In this document: piece by piece, positions 1 to 11,003 of the stretch
Layout of the letters: each line of letters starts with the position of its first letter
Position numbering within the stretch: the first letter of the stretch is position 1
Notes under the pieces: model-generated
The model's input: only the letters and a program-made list of their open reading frames with translations
Told to the model about the DNA's origin: nothing
The model's database searches: none
Assembly (NCBI RefSeq): GCF_025961205.1
Contig: NZ_JAOQNH010000002.1
Span: 1,172,208-1,236,207 of the forward strand
Source of the DNA: Azospirillum fermentarium
Lineage (GTDB): Bacteria > Pseudomonadota > Alphaproteobacteria > Azospirillales > Azospirillaceae
Length of the DNA: 64,000 bases
Direction: 5' to 3'
Program-made: the position numbers and the translations under genes

Positions 1-425
1 TTCATCTCCACGCTGGCCTGGATCGGCCCCTTGGCCTGGGCCTTCAGGTCGTCGGCACGGCCGTCCCAGAACTGGGCGACGTTCAGCACGGCGTTCAGCA
101 CGGTGGGGGCGTTGCGCGGCCCCTTCTGCCAGCCGTGACCGATGGAGGTGGGCACGTTGTCGTCGCCGCCCATGCCCAGGTTGTGGCACGAGTTGCAGCT
201 GATGAACTGGCTGCCCGACAGGCGGGGATCGAAAAAGAGCATCTGGCCCAGTTCGACCTTTTCCCGCGTGACGGCGTTGTTCTTCACCGCCGGAAGAATG
301 GACGGAATAACCTGAAAATTCTGTTTGGCCTTGTCACGCAGGTCGGCCTGGGCGTGGGCAGTACCGGCCATGACGCCGGACAGCACAAGAGCCGCCGTCA
401 ACGCCGCGGAAACAGGGAATTTCAT
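1..425 (-). CDS. Di-haem cytochrome c peroxidase (MauG/CcpA family), N-terminal part only
   Basis: The gene runs off the left edge, so only the first 141 codons are visible. Residues 1-25 are a clear Sec signal peptide ending in AHA, so the product is periplasmic. The mature part contains the typical first haem domain: ELGQMLFFDPRLS, a CNSCH haem-binding site (Cys77, Cys80, His81), then GRNAPTVLN-like sequence and FWDGRADDLKAQA. Members of this family reduce H2O2 with electrons from cytochrome c, or modify partner proteins (MauG). The start is chosen for the ideal ribosome binding site AGGAGG six bases upstream of the ATG. The second haem domain lies outside the window, so peroxidase and MauG-like roles cannot be told apart. 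Confidence 0.9.
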   Translation of the reverse strand, partial: MKFPVSAALTAALVLSGVMAGTAHAQADLRDKAKQNFQVIPSILPAVKNNAVTREKVELGQMLFFDPRLSGSQFISCNSCHNLGMGGDDNVPTSIGHGWQKGPRNAPTVLNAVLNVAQFWDGRADDLKAQAKGPIQASVEM

Positions 426-603
426 CGGGTGCCTCCTGATAGCGCGGGCCGCACCGGTGTGTGAAGGGGGCGCTTGTTCGTTTCAGCCCCGGTTGTTGAC
501 GGCGCAGCCCGTCTTTTTGGAACACCTCTAAGCTAGACCTTCGCCCGCACCGCGGCCATGGAAAAAGACCCCGCCCACCGTGGTGGATTGCCGCATTACC
601 GGA

Positions 604-1542
604 TCACGGTGCCGGCCACAGCCACGTCAACTCGTGCTTGTTGCACGACAGATGGACCACCTGCCCGCCGGGAATGGACAGCAACCGGTGCACCGCGTCG
701 AAATCGGTGCTGCCCTGAAACTTGATGGTGCAGACGAAATTCTTCACCAGCCCGCTGCCGTGCCACGTCTCCACCAGCCGCAGCAGGCGGTCGGGGTAAC
801 AGATGACGTCGCAGGTCAGCCAGTCCAGCGGCCCCACCTGATCGGGGCGGATGGCGAAGGCGCTGTCCTGGCGGTATTCCACCCGCGGCAAGGCGGCGAT
901 GGCCGGGTCCAGCGGCGCCTTGTCCACCGCGATGACCGAGGCGCCGCATTCGTGCAGCACCCACGTCCACCCGCCGGGACAGGCCCCCAGATCCATGCAG
1001 CGGTCCCCCGGTGCCGGACGGCGGCCCAGGCGGGTCAGCGCCTCCCACAGTTTCAGATAGGCGCGGTTGGGCGGGGTGGCCTTGTCCTCGACGAACGCCA
1101 CCTCCCCATGGCGGAAGGGGCTGGAGCAGCGGGGGGCGGCCAGCAGGGTGTTTTCGTCCAGCAGCGTCCACGATCCCAGCGGTGCGGTGGGCACCGGTGC
1201 CGGGAAGGTCAGCGGCTTGGCCGACACGTGCGGCAGGTTTTCCTGAATGAGGTTGGCGCGGCGGTGGTTGCGGATGGACCACAAGGCCCAGTTCCGCTGA
1301 ATCCCCCGCAGGGCGCGCGCCGCGTCCTTGATGGAGGTGAACGGGATCAGCAGCGGGTCGTACCAGACGTTCTGGGCCCACACCACGGGCCGGGCCGGGC
1401 CGGGCGCGAAGACCAGCCGCCCTTCCACCTCCCCCACCGTGCCGTCGCCCGACAGGCGCAGGTCGGCGACGAGATCGTCCACATAGCCGTCCGCCGCCAG
1501 ATAGACGGTGCCGGGATAGGTTTCGTACGGGGCTTGGGTCAT
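604..1542 (-). CDS. SAM-dependent 2'-O-ribose methyltransferase, RlmM/FtsJ-like
   Basis: A 312-residue cytosolic protein. The C-terminal half is an RrmJ/FtsJ-type Rossmann methyltransferase: the SAM loop DLGACPGGW is at residues 184-192. A likely K-D-K-E catalytic set can be read as Lys in AYLKLWEAL, Asp in LTCDVICYPD, Lys in VCTIKFQG and Glu in NKHELTWLW. The N-terminal part is consistent with a THUMP-like RNA-binding region. In the RlmM family the enzyme methylates the ribose of C2498 of 23S rRNA. The protein is about 50 residues shorter than E. coli RlmM, so the exact target is inferred. It stands alone on the minus strand, with 78 bases separating its start from the end of ispE. Confidence 0.8.
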   Translation of the reverse strand: MTQAPYETYPGTVYLAADGYVDDLVADLRLSGDGTVGEVEGRLVFAPGPARPVVWAQNVWYDPLLIPFTSIKDAARALRGIQRNWALWSIRNHRRANLIQENLPHVSAKPLTFPAPVPTAPLGSWTLLDENTLLAAPRCSSPFRHGEVAFVEDKATPPNRAYLKLWEALTRLGRRPAPGDRCMDLGACPGGWTWVLHECGASVIAVDKAPLDPAIAALPRVEYRQDSAFAIRPDQVGPLDWLTCDVICYPDRLLRLVETWHGSGLVKNFVCTIKFQGSTDFDAVHRLLSIPGGQVVHLSCNKHELTWLWPAP

Positions 1543-1620
1543 GGTGAACGCCGCAGGATGGCCGGTGGGGAACCGCCGGACCCTAGAGCATTCACCGCCG
1601 CAGGGGAATCGGGATCCGCA

Positions 1621-2646
1621 TCAGCCCACGCCCCACCCGCCGGTGTCGGGGAAGGGAATCGGGGGACGCGGGGCCAGCGGGCCGCCGTCCTCAGGCGTCA
1701 GCAGGCCGATGGGCAGCGGGCGCGGCTGGTCGGGCGGGGGAAGCAGACGGGCGGCCCGCACCCACCACGAGGGCTGCGCCGCCTGGATGGCGTCCGCCGC
1801 GCGGCGGGCCTCCTCCGCCGCGGCATAAAGGCCGAAGCCGGTGGCGCCGCTGCCGGACAGGCGGGCCAGCAGGCAGCCGTCCGTCCCCTCCAGCGCCGCC
1901 AGCACGTCCGCGATCACCGGGGCGATGGTCAGGGCCGGTCCGGTCAGGTCGTTGCGCCGTTCGGCCAGCAGGGCCGCCAGCGCCCGCGCGTCCGCCGGGC
2001 TTTCCGCGAAGCGTGCCAGGGGCGAAAACGGACCGCTGCGCGCCTTGAACACGGCGGGCGTGGACACCGGCACGCCGGGGTTGACCAGCACCGCGTGGGT
2101 TTCCGGCAAGGCCGGCGCCGGGTCGAGCTGTTCGCCCAGGCCGCCCAGGAACAGCGGGCGCCCGGCGATGCAGGCGGGCACGTCGGCCCCCAGCGACACC
2201 CCCAGGCGGTAGAGCAGATCCGCGTCCGCCTCCACCCCCCACAGCCGGGCCAGCGCCACCAGCGTGGCCGCCGCATCCGCCGATCCGCCGCCGATGCCCG
2301 AGGCCACGGGCAGGTGCTTGTCCAGCAGCAGCATCACCGACGGCGGCCGTTCCAGCGCCCCGGCCAGGGCGTAAGCCGCGCGGTTGACCAGATTGCCGGC
2401 GGGATCTTCGGCCATCAGCGTGCGGGCGAAGGGGCCGGACAGGGACAGGCGCGGCACCGGCGGCGTGCGCTCCACCCCGCGCAGCGGCGGCGGGGCCGGG
2501 GTATCCAGCACCGTCACCCGGTCGCCCACGTCGGCGAAGACCACCAGACTGTCCAGCGCGTGGAACCCGTCGGGGCGGCGGCCCAGCACATGCAGGTACA
2601 GGTTCAGCTTGGCCGGGGCCTGTTCGGTGATGCGCGGGCGGCTCAT
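1621..2646 (-). CDS. ispE: 4-diphosphocytidyl-2-C-methyl-D-erythritol kinase
   Basis: GHMP-family kinase of the MEP isoprenoid pathway. It phosphorylates the 2-hydroxyl of CDP-methylerythritol using ATP. The active-site Lys is in [20 protein letters not shown] (residues 11-30), the ATP-binding glycine-rich motif [18 protein letters not shown] is at about 112-129, and the catalytic Asp is in LGADVPACI. At 341 residues it is longer than E. coli IspE (283), with a proline-rich C-terminal tail after about residue 290. The ATG overlaps the stop of the upstream TPR gene by 4 bp (ATGA), which indicates translational coupling and fixes the start. Confidence 0.95.
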   Translation of the reverse strand: MSRPRITEQAPAKLNLYLHVLGRRPDGFHALDSLVVFADVGDRVTVLDTPAPPPLRGVERTPPVPRLSLSGPFARTLMAEDPAGNLVNRAAYALAGALERPPSVMLLLDKHLPVASGIGGGSADAAATLVALARLWGVEADADLLYRLGVSLGADVPACIAGRPLFLGGLGEQLDPAPALPETHAVLVNPGVPVSTPAVFKARSGPFSPLARFAESPADARALAALLAERRNDLTGPALTIAPVIADVLAALEGTDGCLLARLSGSGATGFGLYAAAEEARRAADAIQAAQPSWWVRAARLLPPPDQPRPLPIGLLTPEDGGPLAPRPPIPFPDTGGWGVG

Positions 2647-4382
2647 GGCATCTTGTCCTTGGGGGTCTTGTCCTTGGATGCCTCGGTCTTGACCTCCGCC
2701 GCCTTCTGTTCGGGCAGGCCGCGGTCCAGCTTTTCGGCGATGGCCTGCTTGGAGGGTTCGTCCTCGGCGGTGCGCAGCGCGCGCTGCCACTGGAACCGGG
2801 CCTCGATCCGCCGGCCCACCCGCCAATAGGCGTCGCCCAGATGGTCGTTGATGGTGGGATCCACCGGCTTCAGCTCCACCGCCTTTTCCAGTCTGGCGAC
2901 GGCGCCCTCGTAATCGCCCAGGCGGTAGAGCGCCCAGCCCAGGCTGTCCATGATGTACCCGTCCTTGGGCCGCAGCTCGACCGCGCGGGCGACCATGGCC
3001 TTGGCCTCGTCCAGGTTGACGCCCCGGTCGATCCAGGAATAGCCCAGGTAGTTCAGCAGGTACGGCTCTTCGGGCTGCAGCGCCATGGCCTTTTTCAAGT
3101 CGGTTTCGGTCTCCGGCCAGCGTTTCAGTCCGTCCCACGCCAGGGCGCGGGCGTAATAGAGCGCCCAGTGGCGCTGTTCCGGCTCCCCGATGCGGTCGAG
3201 CGCACGGGTGTAGGTGTCCGCCGCCTCCTGCCAGTTCTTCTTGGAGCGGTGCAGGTCGGCCAGCCGGATCACCGCCTCCACCCGGTCGGGGCGCTCGGCG
3301 GTCAGGGTCTGAAGCTGGGCGATGGCCTCGTCGGTGCGCTCCATGCGGGCCAGGGCGTCGGCGGCGCGCAGCCGCGCCACCCAGCCCAGCGCCGGATCGG
3401 CGGCCAGCGCCTGATAATCGGCCAGGGCCGCGCCGGCCCGTTCGCGCCCGTCCAGCACGTCGGCCACCATCAGCCGCGCCAGGGACATGCCGGGCTGCAG
3501 ATGCAGGGCGATTCGCCCGAACAGCAGCGCGGTTTCCTCCGCCCCCTCGTGGTGCAGGGCGCTGCCCAGGTCGAACAGCGCCTCGGCCAGCCCGTCCACC
3601 GCGTTGGCGACCGGCGGGGGGGAGGTCTTTCCGGCGTCCAGCGCCCTCAGGGCCGGTTCGATCATCAGGCTGTCGGAGGCATCGAGGAACGCCTCGTACA
3701 GCGCGCGCGCCTTGTCGGGGCGGCCCGTGCGTTCATAGAAGCTGCCCACCACCTGCACCACCCGCAGCGGCGCCTGGGCGGCGGTGACGGCGGTGTAGCG
3801 CGCCTCCGCCAGATCCCGCCGCCCGGCAAGGTCGAGGATCAGCCCGGAATGCAGGTGGTAGAGGGCGGCGAACCCCGCCTCCTTCTCCAGCGGGGCCAGG
3901 GTCTGAAGGGCGGCGTCGGTCTTGCCCTGGGCCACCGACAGCCACGCGCGGGCCAGCGGGACCACGTACTTGCCCAGCCCCTGAGTCGGCAGCGCCGCGG
4001 CCAGGGTGCCCGCCTCGTCCAGCCGCCCGCCCTTCACGGCGTCGGCCAGCAGCAGCAGCGAACTCAGTTGCGGGTCGCCGTCGGTGCCCTGGAGCCGGCG
4101 GGCCAGCACCAGCGCCTCGCCCAGCCGCCCTTCGCTCAAGGCCAGCACATAGGTGCGGCGCAACAAACCCAGATCGCCCGGATCGGCGGCCAGCGCCCGG
4201 CCCATATAGGCGGCGGCGGCCCCCCAATCGTCGTGCTGCTGGGCGAAGCGTCCGGCCAGATAGCTGCCGGCGGGGGATGCGTTCTCCGCCTCCGCCAGCG
4301 CCGATGCCGGCAGCGGGGCCAGCGCCGCGCCGGCGCACACCGCCAAAACCCAAAATCCGCGCCGGTTCCAGGGAAAGCCCAT
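2643..4382 (-). CDS. Exported tetratricopeptide-repeat protein
   Basis: A 579-residue protein. Residues 1-28 (positively charged NRR, then a hydrophobic stretch ending PASALA) form a signal peptide, so it is probably periplasmic. The rest is a series of TPR units; recognisable helices include [69 protein letters not shown] and [22 protein letters not shown]. The C-terminus is lysine-rich ([13 protein letters not shown]). TPR proteins of this kind, always next to ispE in related alphaproteobacteria, are scaffolds of unknown partner. The stop overlaps ispE by 4 bp. An upstream in-frame start exists at 4427, but the signal peptide argues for 4382. Confidence 0.85.
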   Translation of the reverse strand: MGFPWNRRGFWVLAVCAGAALAPLPASALAEAENASPAGSYLAGRFAQQHDDWGAAAAYMGRALAADPGDLGLLRRTYVLALSEGRLGEALVLARRLQGTDGDPQLSSLLLLADAVKGGRLDEAGTLAAALPTQGLGKYVVPLARAWLSVAQGKTDAALQTLAPLEKEAGFAALYHLHSGLILDLAGRRDLAEARYTAVTAAQAPLRVVQVVGSFYERTGRPDKARALYEAFLDASDSLMIEPALRALDAGKTSPPPVANAVDGLAEALFDLGSALHHEGAEETALLFGRIALHLQPGMSLARLMVADVLDGRERAGAALADYQALAADPALGWVARLRAADALARMERTDEAIAQLQTLTAERPDRVEAVIRLADLHRSKKNWQEAADTYTRALDRIGEPEQRHWALYYARALAWDGLKRWPETETDLKKAMALQPEEPYLLNYLGYSWIDRGVNLDEAKAMVARAVELRPKDGYIMDSLGWALYRLGDYEGAVARLEKAVELKPVDPTINDHLGDAYWRVGRRIEARFQWQRALRTAEDEPSKQAIAEKLDRGLPEQKAAEVKTEASKDKTPKDKMP

Positions 4383-4443
4383 CGCCGATACCCCACACCC
4401 GTGACAGCAAAATGCAGAACGCACCAACGGTAAGGCCGAAACC

Positions 4444-5460
4444 CTACCCGTTCAAGTGCCACTCCCCCCGCACGCGCTCGATCACGGCGGGACGGAAAAT
4501 ATCCACCACCCGCGCATCCAGGTGGGTGCGCAATTTTTCGGGCATTCCCGCCGACAGCCGGGCGCCGTCCACCCGCCACCGGGCCATCCAGGTCATGGTG
4601 CGCAGCCACGTCAGCCGCCGCATGGGCACCCGCCACGGCGCCACCGCCCGAGCCAGATCCGCCGGTACCGCCGCCGCCCAGTCCGCGAGAAAGGACTCCA
4701 CCGCGGCCCCCGACAGTTCCGCGTCCACCTCCGGCGCCCAGCGGGTGGATGTGGGCAGGCTGGCGTGGGCCAGATCGATGGCGGGCAGGCTGTAATGGGC
4801 CTTTTCCAGATCGGTGAACCACGCCCTTCCCGCATCGTCGATCAGGAAATTGCCGGGATGGGTATCGGCCCCGCACAGCGCCACCGGCACGGGCGCGTCC
4901 GGGCGGCGGCGGCGGGCGGCGTCCAGCTCCTCGTCCAGCAGGCGGCGGGCCGCCGGGTCCAGGCCGGCGGCGTCGAACGCCGCGGCCTGCCGCTCCACCT
5001 GCTCCAGCAGGGCGGCGGCGGGGTCGGCGGGGTCCAGCAGCGGCGGGCGCAATGCGGCGGGCGGCAGCGGCAGGGCGTGCAGCGCCGCCAGCGCGCGGGC
5101 GATGGCACCCATGTCATCCGGCAGGCGCGGGGGGCGCCCATGGATCTCCGTCACCACGAGACCGCCCATGGGGAGCGAATCCGGGTCCGGCGGCAGCACG
5201 GCCACCAGATGGGGGGTGTGGCCGCAGGGGGCGGCGCGGCGAAAGGCTTCGGCCTGATAGGCAAGGTTGGCGGCGGGGTCCAGCCCCTGCTGGCTCCACC
5301 GCGGCAGCCGGGCCACCAGCCCGCGGTCCCCCAACCGCACATGGTCGTGGGCCACACCCTTCAGCGCCATCGGCTCCAGCACCGTCCCCCCCAGCCCGGC
5401 GGCGGACAGGGCGGAGTCCAGGGCCGGCAGCAGGGTGTCGAGCGGAACGGGCGCGCTCAG
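4444..5460 (-). CDS. Aminoglycoside/choline-kinase-like phosphotransferase (APH fold)
   Basis: About 338 residues with the APH/ChoK kinase fold: an N-lobe with GLVARLPRW, then the catalytic loop [14 protein letters not shown] and the metal-binding [18 protein letters not shown]. The substrate is unknown; family members phosphorylate small alcohols, sugars or aminoglycosides. It follows moaB directly. No ATG, GTG or TTG lies in frame near the expected N-terminus. The only well-placed candidate is a CTG that overlaps the moaB stop (C-TGA), 8 bases after AAGGAG. The next canonical start (GTG in [10 protein letters not shown]) would remove about 22 residues of the N-lobe. I therefore give the CTG-based start as provisional. 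Confidence 0.75.
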   Translation of the reverse strand: MSAPVPLDTLLPALDSALSAAGLGGTVLEPMALKGVAHDHVRLGDRGLVARLPRWSQQGLDPAANLAYQAEAFRRAAPCGHTPHLVAVLPPDPDSLPMGGLVVTEIHGRPPRLPDDMGAIARALAALHALPLPPAALRPPLLDPADPAAALLEQVERQAAAFDAAGLDPAARRLLDEELDAARRRRPDAPVPVALCGADTHPGNFLIDDAGRAWFTDLEKAHYSLPAIDLAHASLPTSTRWAPEVDAELSGAAVESFLADWAAAVPADLARAVAPWRVPMRRLTWLRTMTWMARWRVDGARLSAGMPEKLRTHLDARVVDIFRPAVIERVRGEWHLNG

Positions 5461-5993
5461 CGCTGGTGCTCCTTCAGCCGGGGCATCAACTCCACCAGAT
5501 TGCAGGGGCGGTGGCGGTTGTCCAACTGGAACACCAGAATGTCGTCCCACGCATCGCGGCAGGCGCTGGGCGAGCCCGGCAGGGCGAAGACATAGGTGCC
5601 GTTGGCCACACCCGCCGTCGCCCGGCTCTGGATGGTGGAGGTGCCGACCTTGGCGTAGCTCAGCCAGCGGAACAGCTCGCCGAAGCCGGGGATGGTCTTT
5701 TCGAACAGGGCTTCCACCGCTTCCGGCGTGACGTCGCGCCCGGTGACGCCGGTACCGCCGGTGGTCAGCACCACGTCGATCTCGGGATCGGCGATCCACG
5801 CCTGCACCTGCGCGCGGATGGCGGCCACGTCGTCGCGCACGATGGTGCGGGCGGCCAGCCGGTGGCCGGCGGCGGTCAGCCGTTCGGCCAGCGCGGTGCC
5901 GGAGCGGTCGTCCTGCGCCTGCCGCGTGTCGGAAACGGTCAGGATGGCGATGTTCACCGCCAGGAACGGGCGGGTGTCGTCGATCTTGGGCAT
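5457..5993 (-). CDS. moaB: Molybdenum cofactor biosynthesis protein MoaB
   Basis: A 178-residue MoaB/Mog-fold protein involved in molybdopterin adenylylation before molybdenum insertion. The diagnostic segments are all present: [11 protein letters not shown] near residue 14, [19 protein letters not shown] around 80-98, and [29 protein letters not shown] near 130-158. The length matches the family. The stop codon is overlapped by the following phosphotransferase frame. No other moa gene is visible in the window, so the rest of the Moco pathway must lie elsewhere. Confidence 0.93.
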   Translation of the reverse strand: MPKIDDTRPFLAVNIAILTVSDTRQAQDDRSGTALAERLTAAGHRLAARTIVRDDVAAIRAQVQAWIADPEIDVVLTTGGTGVTGRDVTPEAVEALFEKTIPGFGELFRWLSYAKVGTSTIQSRATAGVANGTYVFALPGSPSACRDAWDDILVFQLDNRHRPCNLVELMPRLKEHQR

Positions 5994-6019
5994 GGCGTCC
6001 GCGCGTGGGGTGGAAACGG

Positions 6020-8038
6020 TCAGTTGTCCGGCGTCTGCGCCACCTGTGTGGGGTGGGCGTCCTGGGGCATATAGACCGGCCAGCGGCCCGCCGCAACGGC
6101 GTCCAGCGAGTCCAGCCCCTGGCCCAGCCGCATGCGGTAGGCCCAATAGTTCGCCAGCACCTTCTGCACGTAATCCCGCGTCTCGGCGAAGGGGATGCTT
6201 TCCATGTACAGCAGCGGGTCGCCGATGCCGGCCAGCGTGTCGCGGCGCCAGCGCAGCGCGTTGCCGGGGCCGGCGTTGTAGGCGGCGGCCAGATGGATCA
6301 GGTTGTTCCCCACCTCCGGCATCGCCAGCAGTTCGGCCAGATAGCGCTGGCCCAGTTCCATGTTGATGGCGGTGTCGAACAGGGCGGACCGCTCGGTGTC
6401 CTCCCCCTCGATGTCGTCGTGGCGTTCGCGCACGTGCTGGGCGGTGGCGGGCATGATCTGCATCAGCCCCAGCGCCCCCGCCGGGCTGACCATGGTCCGG
6501 TCGAAGCGGGATTCCTGCCGCATCACCCCGAACACCAGGGCCCGGTCCAGGCTGAAGCCGTTGCGCGGCGTCCAATAGGGCAGCGGGAACAGGGCGGCGT
6601 CATAGGGCGCGCCGTCGGGCGCCGACACCGCGTTGCCCACCTGCAGCGCCAGCCCCGGCAGCCCGGCGCGGTCGCCCAGCAGCAGCATGGCCTCGGCCAC
6701 CAGCCGGTCGCCGCGGGGATGGACGCGGCGCAACTCCCGCTCCGCCATGTCCTTGCGGCCCGCCTGCAGCAGCCCGATGGCCCGCGCGCCCGCCGGGTTG
6801 GCGGCCAGCGCCGCCAGATGGCGCCCGGTCAGGTCCGGCATGTCCCAGTGCAGCGGGTTCATCACCCCCAGCGACCGCCCCGCCAGCATGCCGTAAAAGG
6901 TATGGGGGTAGCGGGCGGCCAGTTGCAGATACCCGCGCGCCTCCGCCTTGCGGCCCAGCCGCACTTCCATCCGCGCGGCCCAGAAGGCGGCGGCGGCCAT
7001 CTGCCACGGCGACGACGGCCCGGCCTTGACCATGGCGGTGAAATGGGCGTCGGCCCGTTCGGTCTGTTTCAGCCGCCACGCGGTCAGCCCGGCGACCCAA
7101 TGGGCCAGCGGCACCCGGTCGCCCGACCGTTCGGCGCTGGCGGTGGCCAGGGATTGGGCGGTGCGCACGTCACCGGCATAATAGAGGGCGGCGGCGATGC
7201 GGGCGCGGGCGGCGTCGTACTGGGCGGCTTCCAGGTGACGGCTGTACTGGGCGTCGTTCAGCAGCGCCAGCGCCGCCGCGGGCTTGCCGGCGGCGATCAG
7301 GTCGGCGATGCGCCCGGTGACCGCCACGCCGCCGCGGCCGCGGCCCGACCGGCTGGACGGCGACACCGCCTGCGAATCCTCGTCGTCCTCGTCCGCCGTG
7401 CGGGGACGGGCGCCGGCCAGCCGTTCCAGCGAGCCTTGCAGCCGGTCGGCCTCCACCGGGCTGCGCGGCGCCTTCTGCCCGGCGGGCTGGCGGCGGACGG
7501 CCAGGGTGTGGATGCGCTCGGCGCCGGCGTGGTCGGCGTAGCGGGCCAGCCACCCGGCCAACTCGTCGTATGTTGCCTTGCGCCCCGGCAGCAGCAGCCG
7601 CTGGCGTTCCACATGGCCCATCAGCCGGCGGTCGCGGAGCCGGCGGATCTCCGCATCGGCCCCGTCCAGGTCACCGGCGGCCTGAAGCTCGAAGATGCGG
7701 CGGTAGCGCGCCGCATCCTCCGCCGGCATCTGCGCCCGCGCGGCGGCCGGGTCGTCGGCGGCCAGCAGAAGGGTGGAGGGAAGCCCCGCCAGCACGGGAA
7801 TGGAAACGGGAGCGGGAACGGCAGGGGCAAGGGCGGCGGGGATCGGATCCCCGTCCGCAGACCCCGCTTCGGCGGCGGGAACAGCCGCGTCCGGTCCACG
7901 AATGATCAGGGCGGCCCGGCCCGTGCCGGATGCTCCCAAGACCGCGGCCGCCAGGGCCGCGGCGCATGCCGCCCTAAGGATGTCTGTGCGCGGACCCCCT
8001 ATCCGGGGGCGTATCGCGCTGCACCAAGTCCTTAGCAT
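6020..8038 (-). CDS. Soluble lytic murein transglycosylase (Slt family)
   Basis: A 672-residue periplasmic enzyme that cleaves the MurNAc-GlcNAc bond of peptidoglycan to form 1,6-anhydro ends. It has an N-terminal export signal (basic RPR, hydrophobic [17 protein letters not shown]), a long alpha-superhelical region with HAT/TPR-like repeats, and the C-terminal SLT domain. Within the SLT domain are the catalytic Glu (about residue 509, in [10 protein letters not shown]), [16 protein letters not shown], and [15 protein letters not shown]. An in-frame GTG at 8095 would add 19 residues in front of the signal; I prefer the ATG at 8038 because it places the basic segment and hydrophobic core as expected for a signal peptide. 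Confidence 0.9.
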   Translation of the reverse strand: MLRTWCSAIRPRIGGPRTDILRAACAAALAAAVLGASGTGRAALIIRGPDAAVPAAEAGSADGDPIPAALAPAVPAPVSIPVLAGLPSTLLLAADDPAAARAQMPAEDAARYRRIFELQAAGDLDGADAEIRRLRDRRLMGHVERQRLLLPGRKATYDELAGWLARYADHAGAERIHTLAVRRQPAGQKAPRSPVEADRLQGSLERLAGARPRTADEDDEDSQAVSPSSRSGRGRGGVAVTGRIADLIAAGKPAAALALLNDAQYSRHLEAAQYDAARARIAAALYYAGDVRTAQSLATASAERSGDRVPLAHWVAGLTAWRLKQTERADAHFTAMVKAGPSSPWQMAAAAFWAARMEVRLGRKAEARGYLQLAARYPHTFYGMLAGRSLGVMNPLHWDMPDLTGRHLAALAANPAGARAIGLLQAGRKDMAERELRRVHPRGDRLVAEAMLLLGDRAGLPGLALQVGNAVSAPDGAPYDAALFPLPYWTPRNGFSLDRALVFGVMRQESRFDRTMVSPAGALGLMQIMPATAQHVRERHDDIEGEDTERSALFDTAINMELGQRYLAELLAMPEVGNNLIHLAAAYNAGPGNALRWRRDTLAGIGDPLLYMESIPFAETRDYVQKVLANYWAYRMRLGQGLDSLDAVAAGRWPVYMPQDAHPTQVAQTPDN

Positions 8039-8154
8039 TTGACATGATTTATGGAAGCATCCGAGGAACCGCAAGCCCTGGTTTTGTTCGTGCACGTATA
8101 AAATCGCCGTGACAAGAACAGCGGCAAGGGGTTAGGCACCCCCGGATTTTCGCC

Positions 8155-9012
8155 TTACGACGAAAGGGCAAGCCTCTGACGCAGGGTCAGCATGTCCCGC
8201 CACGCCTCGCGCTTGGACACGGGATTCCGCAGCAGATACGCCGGGTGCAGCATGGGCAGCACCGGCACCGGCGTGCCGGCGGGATACTCGAACCAGCGCC
8301 CGCGCAGCCGGGTGATTCCCTCCGCCCGGTTCAGCAGCGCCTTGGCCGCCGTGCCGCCCAGCGGGACCAGCACGGCCGGTGCGATCAGGTCCACATGCCG
8401 TTCCATGAAGGGCATGCAGGCGGCGATTTCCGCCTGGGTCGGGCTGCGGTTGCCGGGGGGGCGCCAGGGCAGGATGTTGGTGATGTAGACGTTCGTGCGG
8501 TCCAGCCCGATGGCCGCCAGCATGCGGTCGAGCAGCCGCCCGCTGACCCCGACGAAGGGGCGGCCCTGGCGATCCTCGTCCTCCCCCGGCGCCTCACCCA
8601 CCAGCATCACCCGCGCCTCGGGGTTGCCGTCGGCGAAGACGGTGTTGGTGGCGGTGAATTTCAGCGGACACCCGTCGAAGGCGCGCACCGCCGCTTCCAG
8701 CGCGGCCAGGGTCCTGGCCTCTCCCGCACGGGCGCGGGCGGACGCCCCGGCCTCGCTGGCGCCAAGGGGGGGGCCCAAGGAAGCACCCAGGGGTGAGGCG
8801 GCGGGAATCGGCAGCGCTGTTGACGCATACGTCATCCGATTCGCGTGCACGTCACCCCTGGCAGGGGGCCGGGGGGCGGATGCCGGGGCCGGAGTCGGGG
8901 CGGGACGGGCGGCGATGGTGGTCCAGTCCAGGGGAATTTCCCCAATGGATTCATCGCATCCGACCTCAACATGCCAGCGCAGGGCCGCGAGTATGTCGCA
9001 TGTGTCACTCAT
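8155..9012 (-). CDS. Uracil-DNA glycosylase, family 4-like
   Basis: A 285-residue protein. It contains the family-4 UDG active-site block [16 protein letters not shown] (about 135-150), the N-terminal iron-sulfur region [29 protein letters not shown], and the C-terminal HPAYLLR motif. The enzyme removes uracil from DNA after cytosine deamination. The first 100 residues are Ala/Pro-rich and probably disordered, which is common in alphaproteobacterial members. It is divergent from the ETF-QO gene with a 119-bp gap between them. The ATG gives the full N-terminal block and no better start is present. Confidence 0.88.
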   Translation of the reverse strand: MSDTCDILAALRWHVEVGCDESIGEIPLDWTTIAARPAPTPAPASAPRPPARGDVHANRMTYASTALPIPAASPLGASLGPPLGASEAGASARARAGEARTLAALEAAVRAFDGCPLKFTATNTVFADGNPEARVMLVGEAPGEDEDRQGRPFVGVSGRLLDRMLAAIGLDRTNVYITNILPWRPPGNRSPTQAEIAACMPFMERHVDLIAPAVLVPLGGTAAKALLNRAEGITRLRGRWFEYPAGTPVPVLPMLHPAYLLRNPVSKREAWRDMLTLRQRLALSS

Positions 9013-9131
9013 GATTTGACCTTAGCACCAATCTTATGGTCATACATGGAGGGTCGGAACATTCGGGAGCGTATGCTCGCCACCGCACCCCCGCCAACGG
9101 GGGCGCTTTCTCGGACTGGGAGGTTGGGGCC

Positions 9132-10781
9132 ATGGAGCGCGAACCGCGCGAGGTGATGGAATATGACGTTGTGATCGTCGGCGGCGGCCCGTCGGGTCTG
9201 TCCGCCGCCATCCGGCTGAAGCAGCTTGCCAACGAGGCCGGGAGCGATCTTAACGTCTGCCTCATCGAAAAAGGATCGGAAATCGGTGCCCACCTGCTGT
9301 CCGGCGCGGTGTTCGAGCCGCACGCGCTCCAGGAACTGATCCCCGACTGGCAGGAAAAGGGTGCGCCCCTCCACACCAGGGCCAAGGAAGACCGCTTCCT
9401 CTTCCTGACCGAAACCAAGTCCTTCGCGTTCCCCATGGTGCCCCCCACCATGCACAACGAGGGGAACTACATCATCAGCCTGGGCAACCTGGGCCGCTGG
9501 CTGGGTGAGCAGGCGGAAGCGCTGGGCGTGGAAATCTATGCCGGCTTCGCCGCGGCGGAGGTGCTGTACGACGACTCCGGTGCGGTGAAGGGTGTCGCCA
9601 CCGGCGACATGGGCATCGGCAAGGACGGCCAGCCCACCGGCAACTACACCCCCGGCGTGGAACTGCACGCCCGTCAGACCATCTTCGCCGAGGGCTGCCG
9701 CGGGTCGCTGACCAAGACGCTGATGGCGCGCTTCGCCTTGCGCGACGGCGTGGACCCGCAGACCTACGGCATCGGCATCAAGGAGTTGTGGGAGATCGAC
9801 CCGGCCAAGTCGCGCCCCGGCCTGATCGAGCACACCATCGGCTGGCCGCTGGACCCCAAGACCTACGGCGGTTCGTTCCTCTACCACCTGGACAACAATC
9901 TGGTGTCGGTGGGCTTCGTGGTCGGTCTCGATTACGAGAACCCGCACCTGTCGCCGTTCGAGGAATTCCAGCGCTACAAGACCCACCCGGCGATCCGCCC
10001 GACGTTCGAGGGCGGGCGGCGCATCGCCTATGGCGCGCGCGCCCTGTCGGAAGGCGGGTTCCAGTCGATTCCGAAGCTGACCTTCCCCGGCGGCGTGCTG
10101 GTGGGCGACACCGCCGGTTTCCTCAACGTGCCGAAGATCAAGGGCAACCACACCGCCATGAAGTCGGGCATGGTGGCGGCCGAAGCGGTGTTCGAGCATC
10201 TGACCAAGGGGAATGCCGGGCCGGAAGCCACCGAATACCCCGAGCGTCTGCGGGCGAGCTGGGTGTGGGATGAACTCTACACCGTGCGCAACATCCGCCC
10301 GGCGTTCCGCTGGGGGCTGTTCCCGGCGCTGGCCTATGGCGCGCTGGACACCTACATCCTCAAGGGCCGTGCGCCGTGGACCTTCCACCACAAGCACGCC
10401 GACAACGCCACGCTGAAGAAGGCCAGCGAGGCGCCGAAGATCGCTTACCCCAAGCCGGACGGCAAGGTCAGCTTCGACCGCCTGTCCTCGGTGTTCCTGT
10501 CCAACACCAACCACGAGGAAGACCAGCCGGCGCATCTGACGCTGAAGGACGCCGAGACCCCGATCCGGGTCAACCTCGCCCTCTACGACGCGCCGGAAAC
10601 CCGCTACTGCCCGGCGGGCGTGTACGAGATCGTGCGCAACGAGGACAACACCAACCCACGCCTGCAGATCAACGCGCAAAACTGCGTGCACTGCAAGACC
10701 TGCGACATCAAGGATCCGACCCAGAACATCAACTGGGTTGTGCCGGAAGGCGGCGGGGGGCCGAACTATCCGGGGATGTGA
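9132..10781 (+). CDS. Electron transfer flavoprotein-ubiquinone oxidoreductase
   Basis: A 549-residue inner-membrane-associated flavoprotein that passes electrons from reduced ETF (fatty acid and amino acid oxidation) to ubiquinone. The N-terminal FAD dinucleotide-binding motif [14 protein letters not shown] is at about 12-25, [17 protein letters not shown] follows, and the body contains [16 protein letters not shown] and [22 protein letters not shown]. The C-terminus is the 4Fe-4S ferredoxin-like segment [21 protein letters not shown]. The start at 9132 is preceded by GGGAGG-like sequence; the frame upstream carries no conserved residues. ETF alpha and beta genes are not in the window. Confidence 0.95.
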   Translation: MEREPREVMEYDVVIVGGGPSGLSAAIRLKQLANEAGSDLNVCLIEKGSEIGAHLLSGAVFEPHALQELIPDWQEKGAPLHTRAKEDRFLFLTETKSFAFPMVPPTMHNEGNYIISLGNLGRWLGEQAEALGVEIYAGFAAAEVLYDDSGAVKGVATGDMGIGKDGQPTGNYTPGVELHARQTIFAEGCRGSLTKTLMARFALRDGVDPQTYGIGIKELWEIDPAKSRPGLIEHTIGWPLDPKTYGGSFLYHLDNNLVSVGFVVGLDYENPHLSPFEEFQRYKTHPAIRPTFEGGRRIAYGARALSEGGFQSIPKLTFPGGVLVGDTAGFLNVPKIKGNHTAMKSGMVAAEAVFEHLTKGNAGPEATEYPERLRASWVWDELYTVRNIRPAFRWGLFPALAYGALDTYILKGRAPWTFHHKHADNATLKKASEAPKIAYPKPDGKVSFDRLSSVFLSNTNHEEDQPAHLTLKDAETPIRVNLALYDAPETRYCPAGVYEIVRNEDNTNPRLQINAQNCVHCKTCDIKDPTQNINWVVPEGGGGPNYPGM

Positions 10782-10801
10782 GCCCAGCCACTCCGAATCC
10801 A

Positions 10802-11003
10802 CCCCTATCCCCCCTCTCCCCTGCGGGGAGAGGGCCGGGGTGAAGGATGATTTTCGCGCGTCAGCCCGAAAATCAAGCCGTAAGGCTCTCGAAATCAGGA
10901 TTTGGCGTTGCTTCGCAACGGATGTTGGGCCTACCGGCGCGACATCCGACCCTCACCCCCGCGCTTCGCGCGCCCCTCTCCCCGGAGGGGCGAGGGGGGT
11001 ATC
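10802..11003. repeat. Pair of inverted REP-like palindromes (BIME-like)
   Basis: Two GC-rich palindromes stand in opposite orientation about 110 bases apart. The first has CCCCTCTCCC facing GGGGAGAGGG at about 10812-10835, followed by CCGGGGTGAAGG. The second is its reverse-complement relative at about 10951-11003, with CCTCACCCC, a GCGCTTCGCGC hairpin, and CCCCTCTCCCC facing GGGGCGAGGGG. A third, single copy lies between pepA and holC at 21034-21060. The right-hand copy overlaps the last codons of the EAL gene. Confidence 0.7.

Noticed and set aside
426..603. Hairpin GACGG...CCGTC followed by TTTTT between the RlmM-like gene and the cytochrome c peroxidase gene
   Set aside because: The T-run lies on the plus strand, where no gene ends, so it would not terminate either neighbour. 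I give it no function.
580..2829. 749-codon plus-strand frame opposite the RlmM-like gene and ispE
   Set aside because: Antisense shadow, Gly/Arg/Gln-rich with no motif; the minus-strand genes are well supported.
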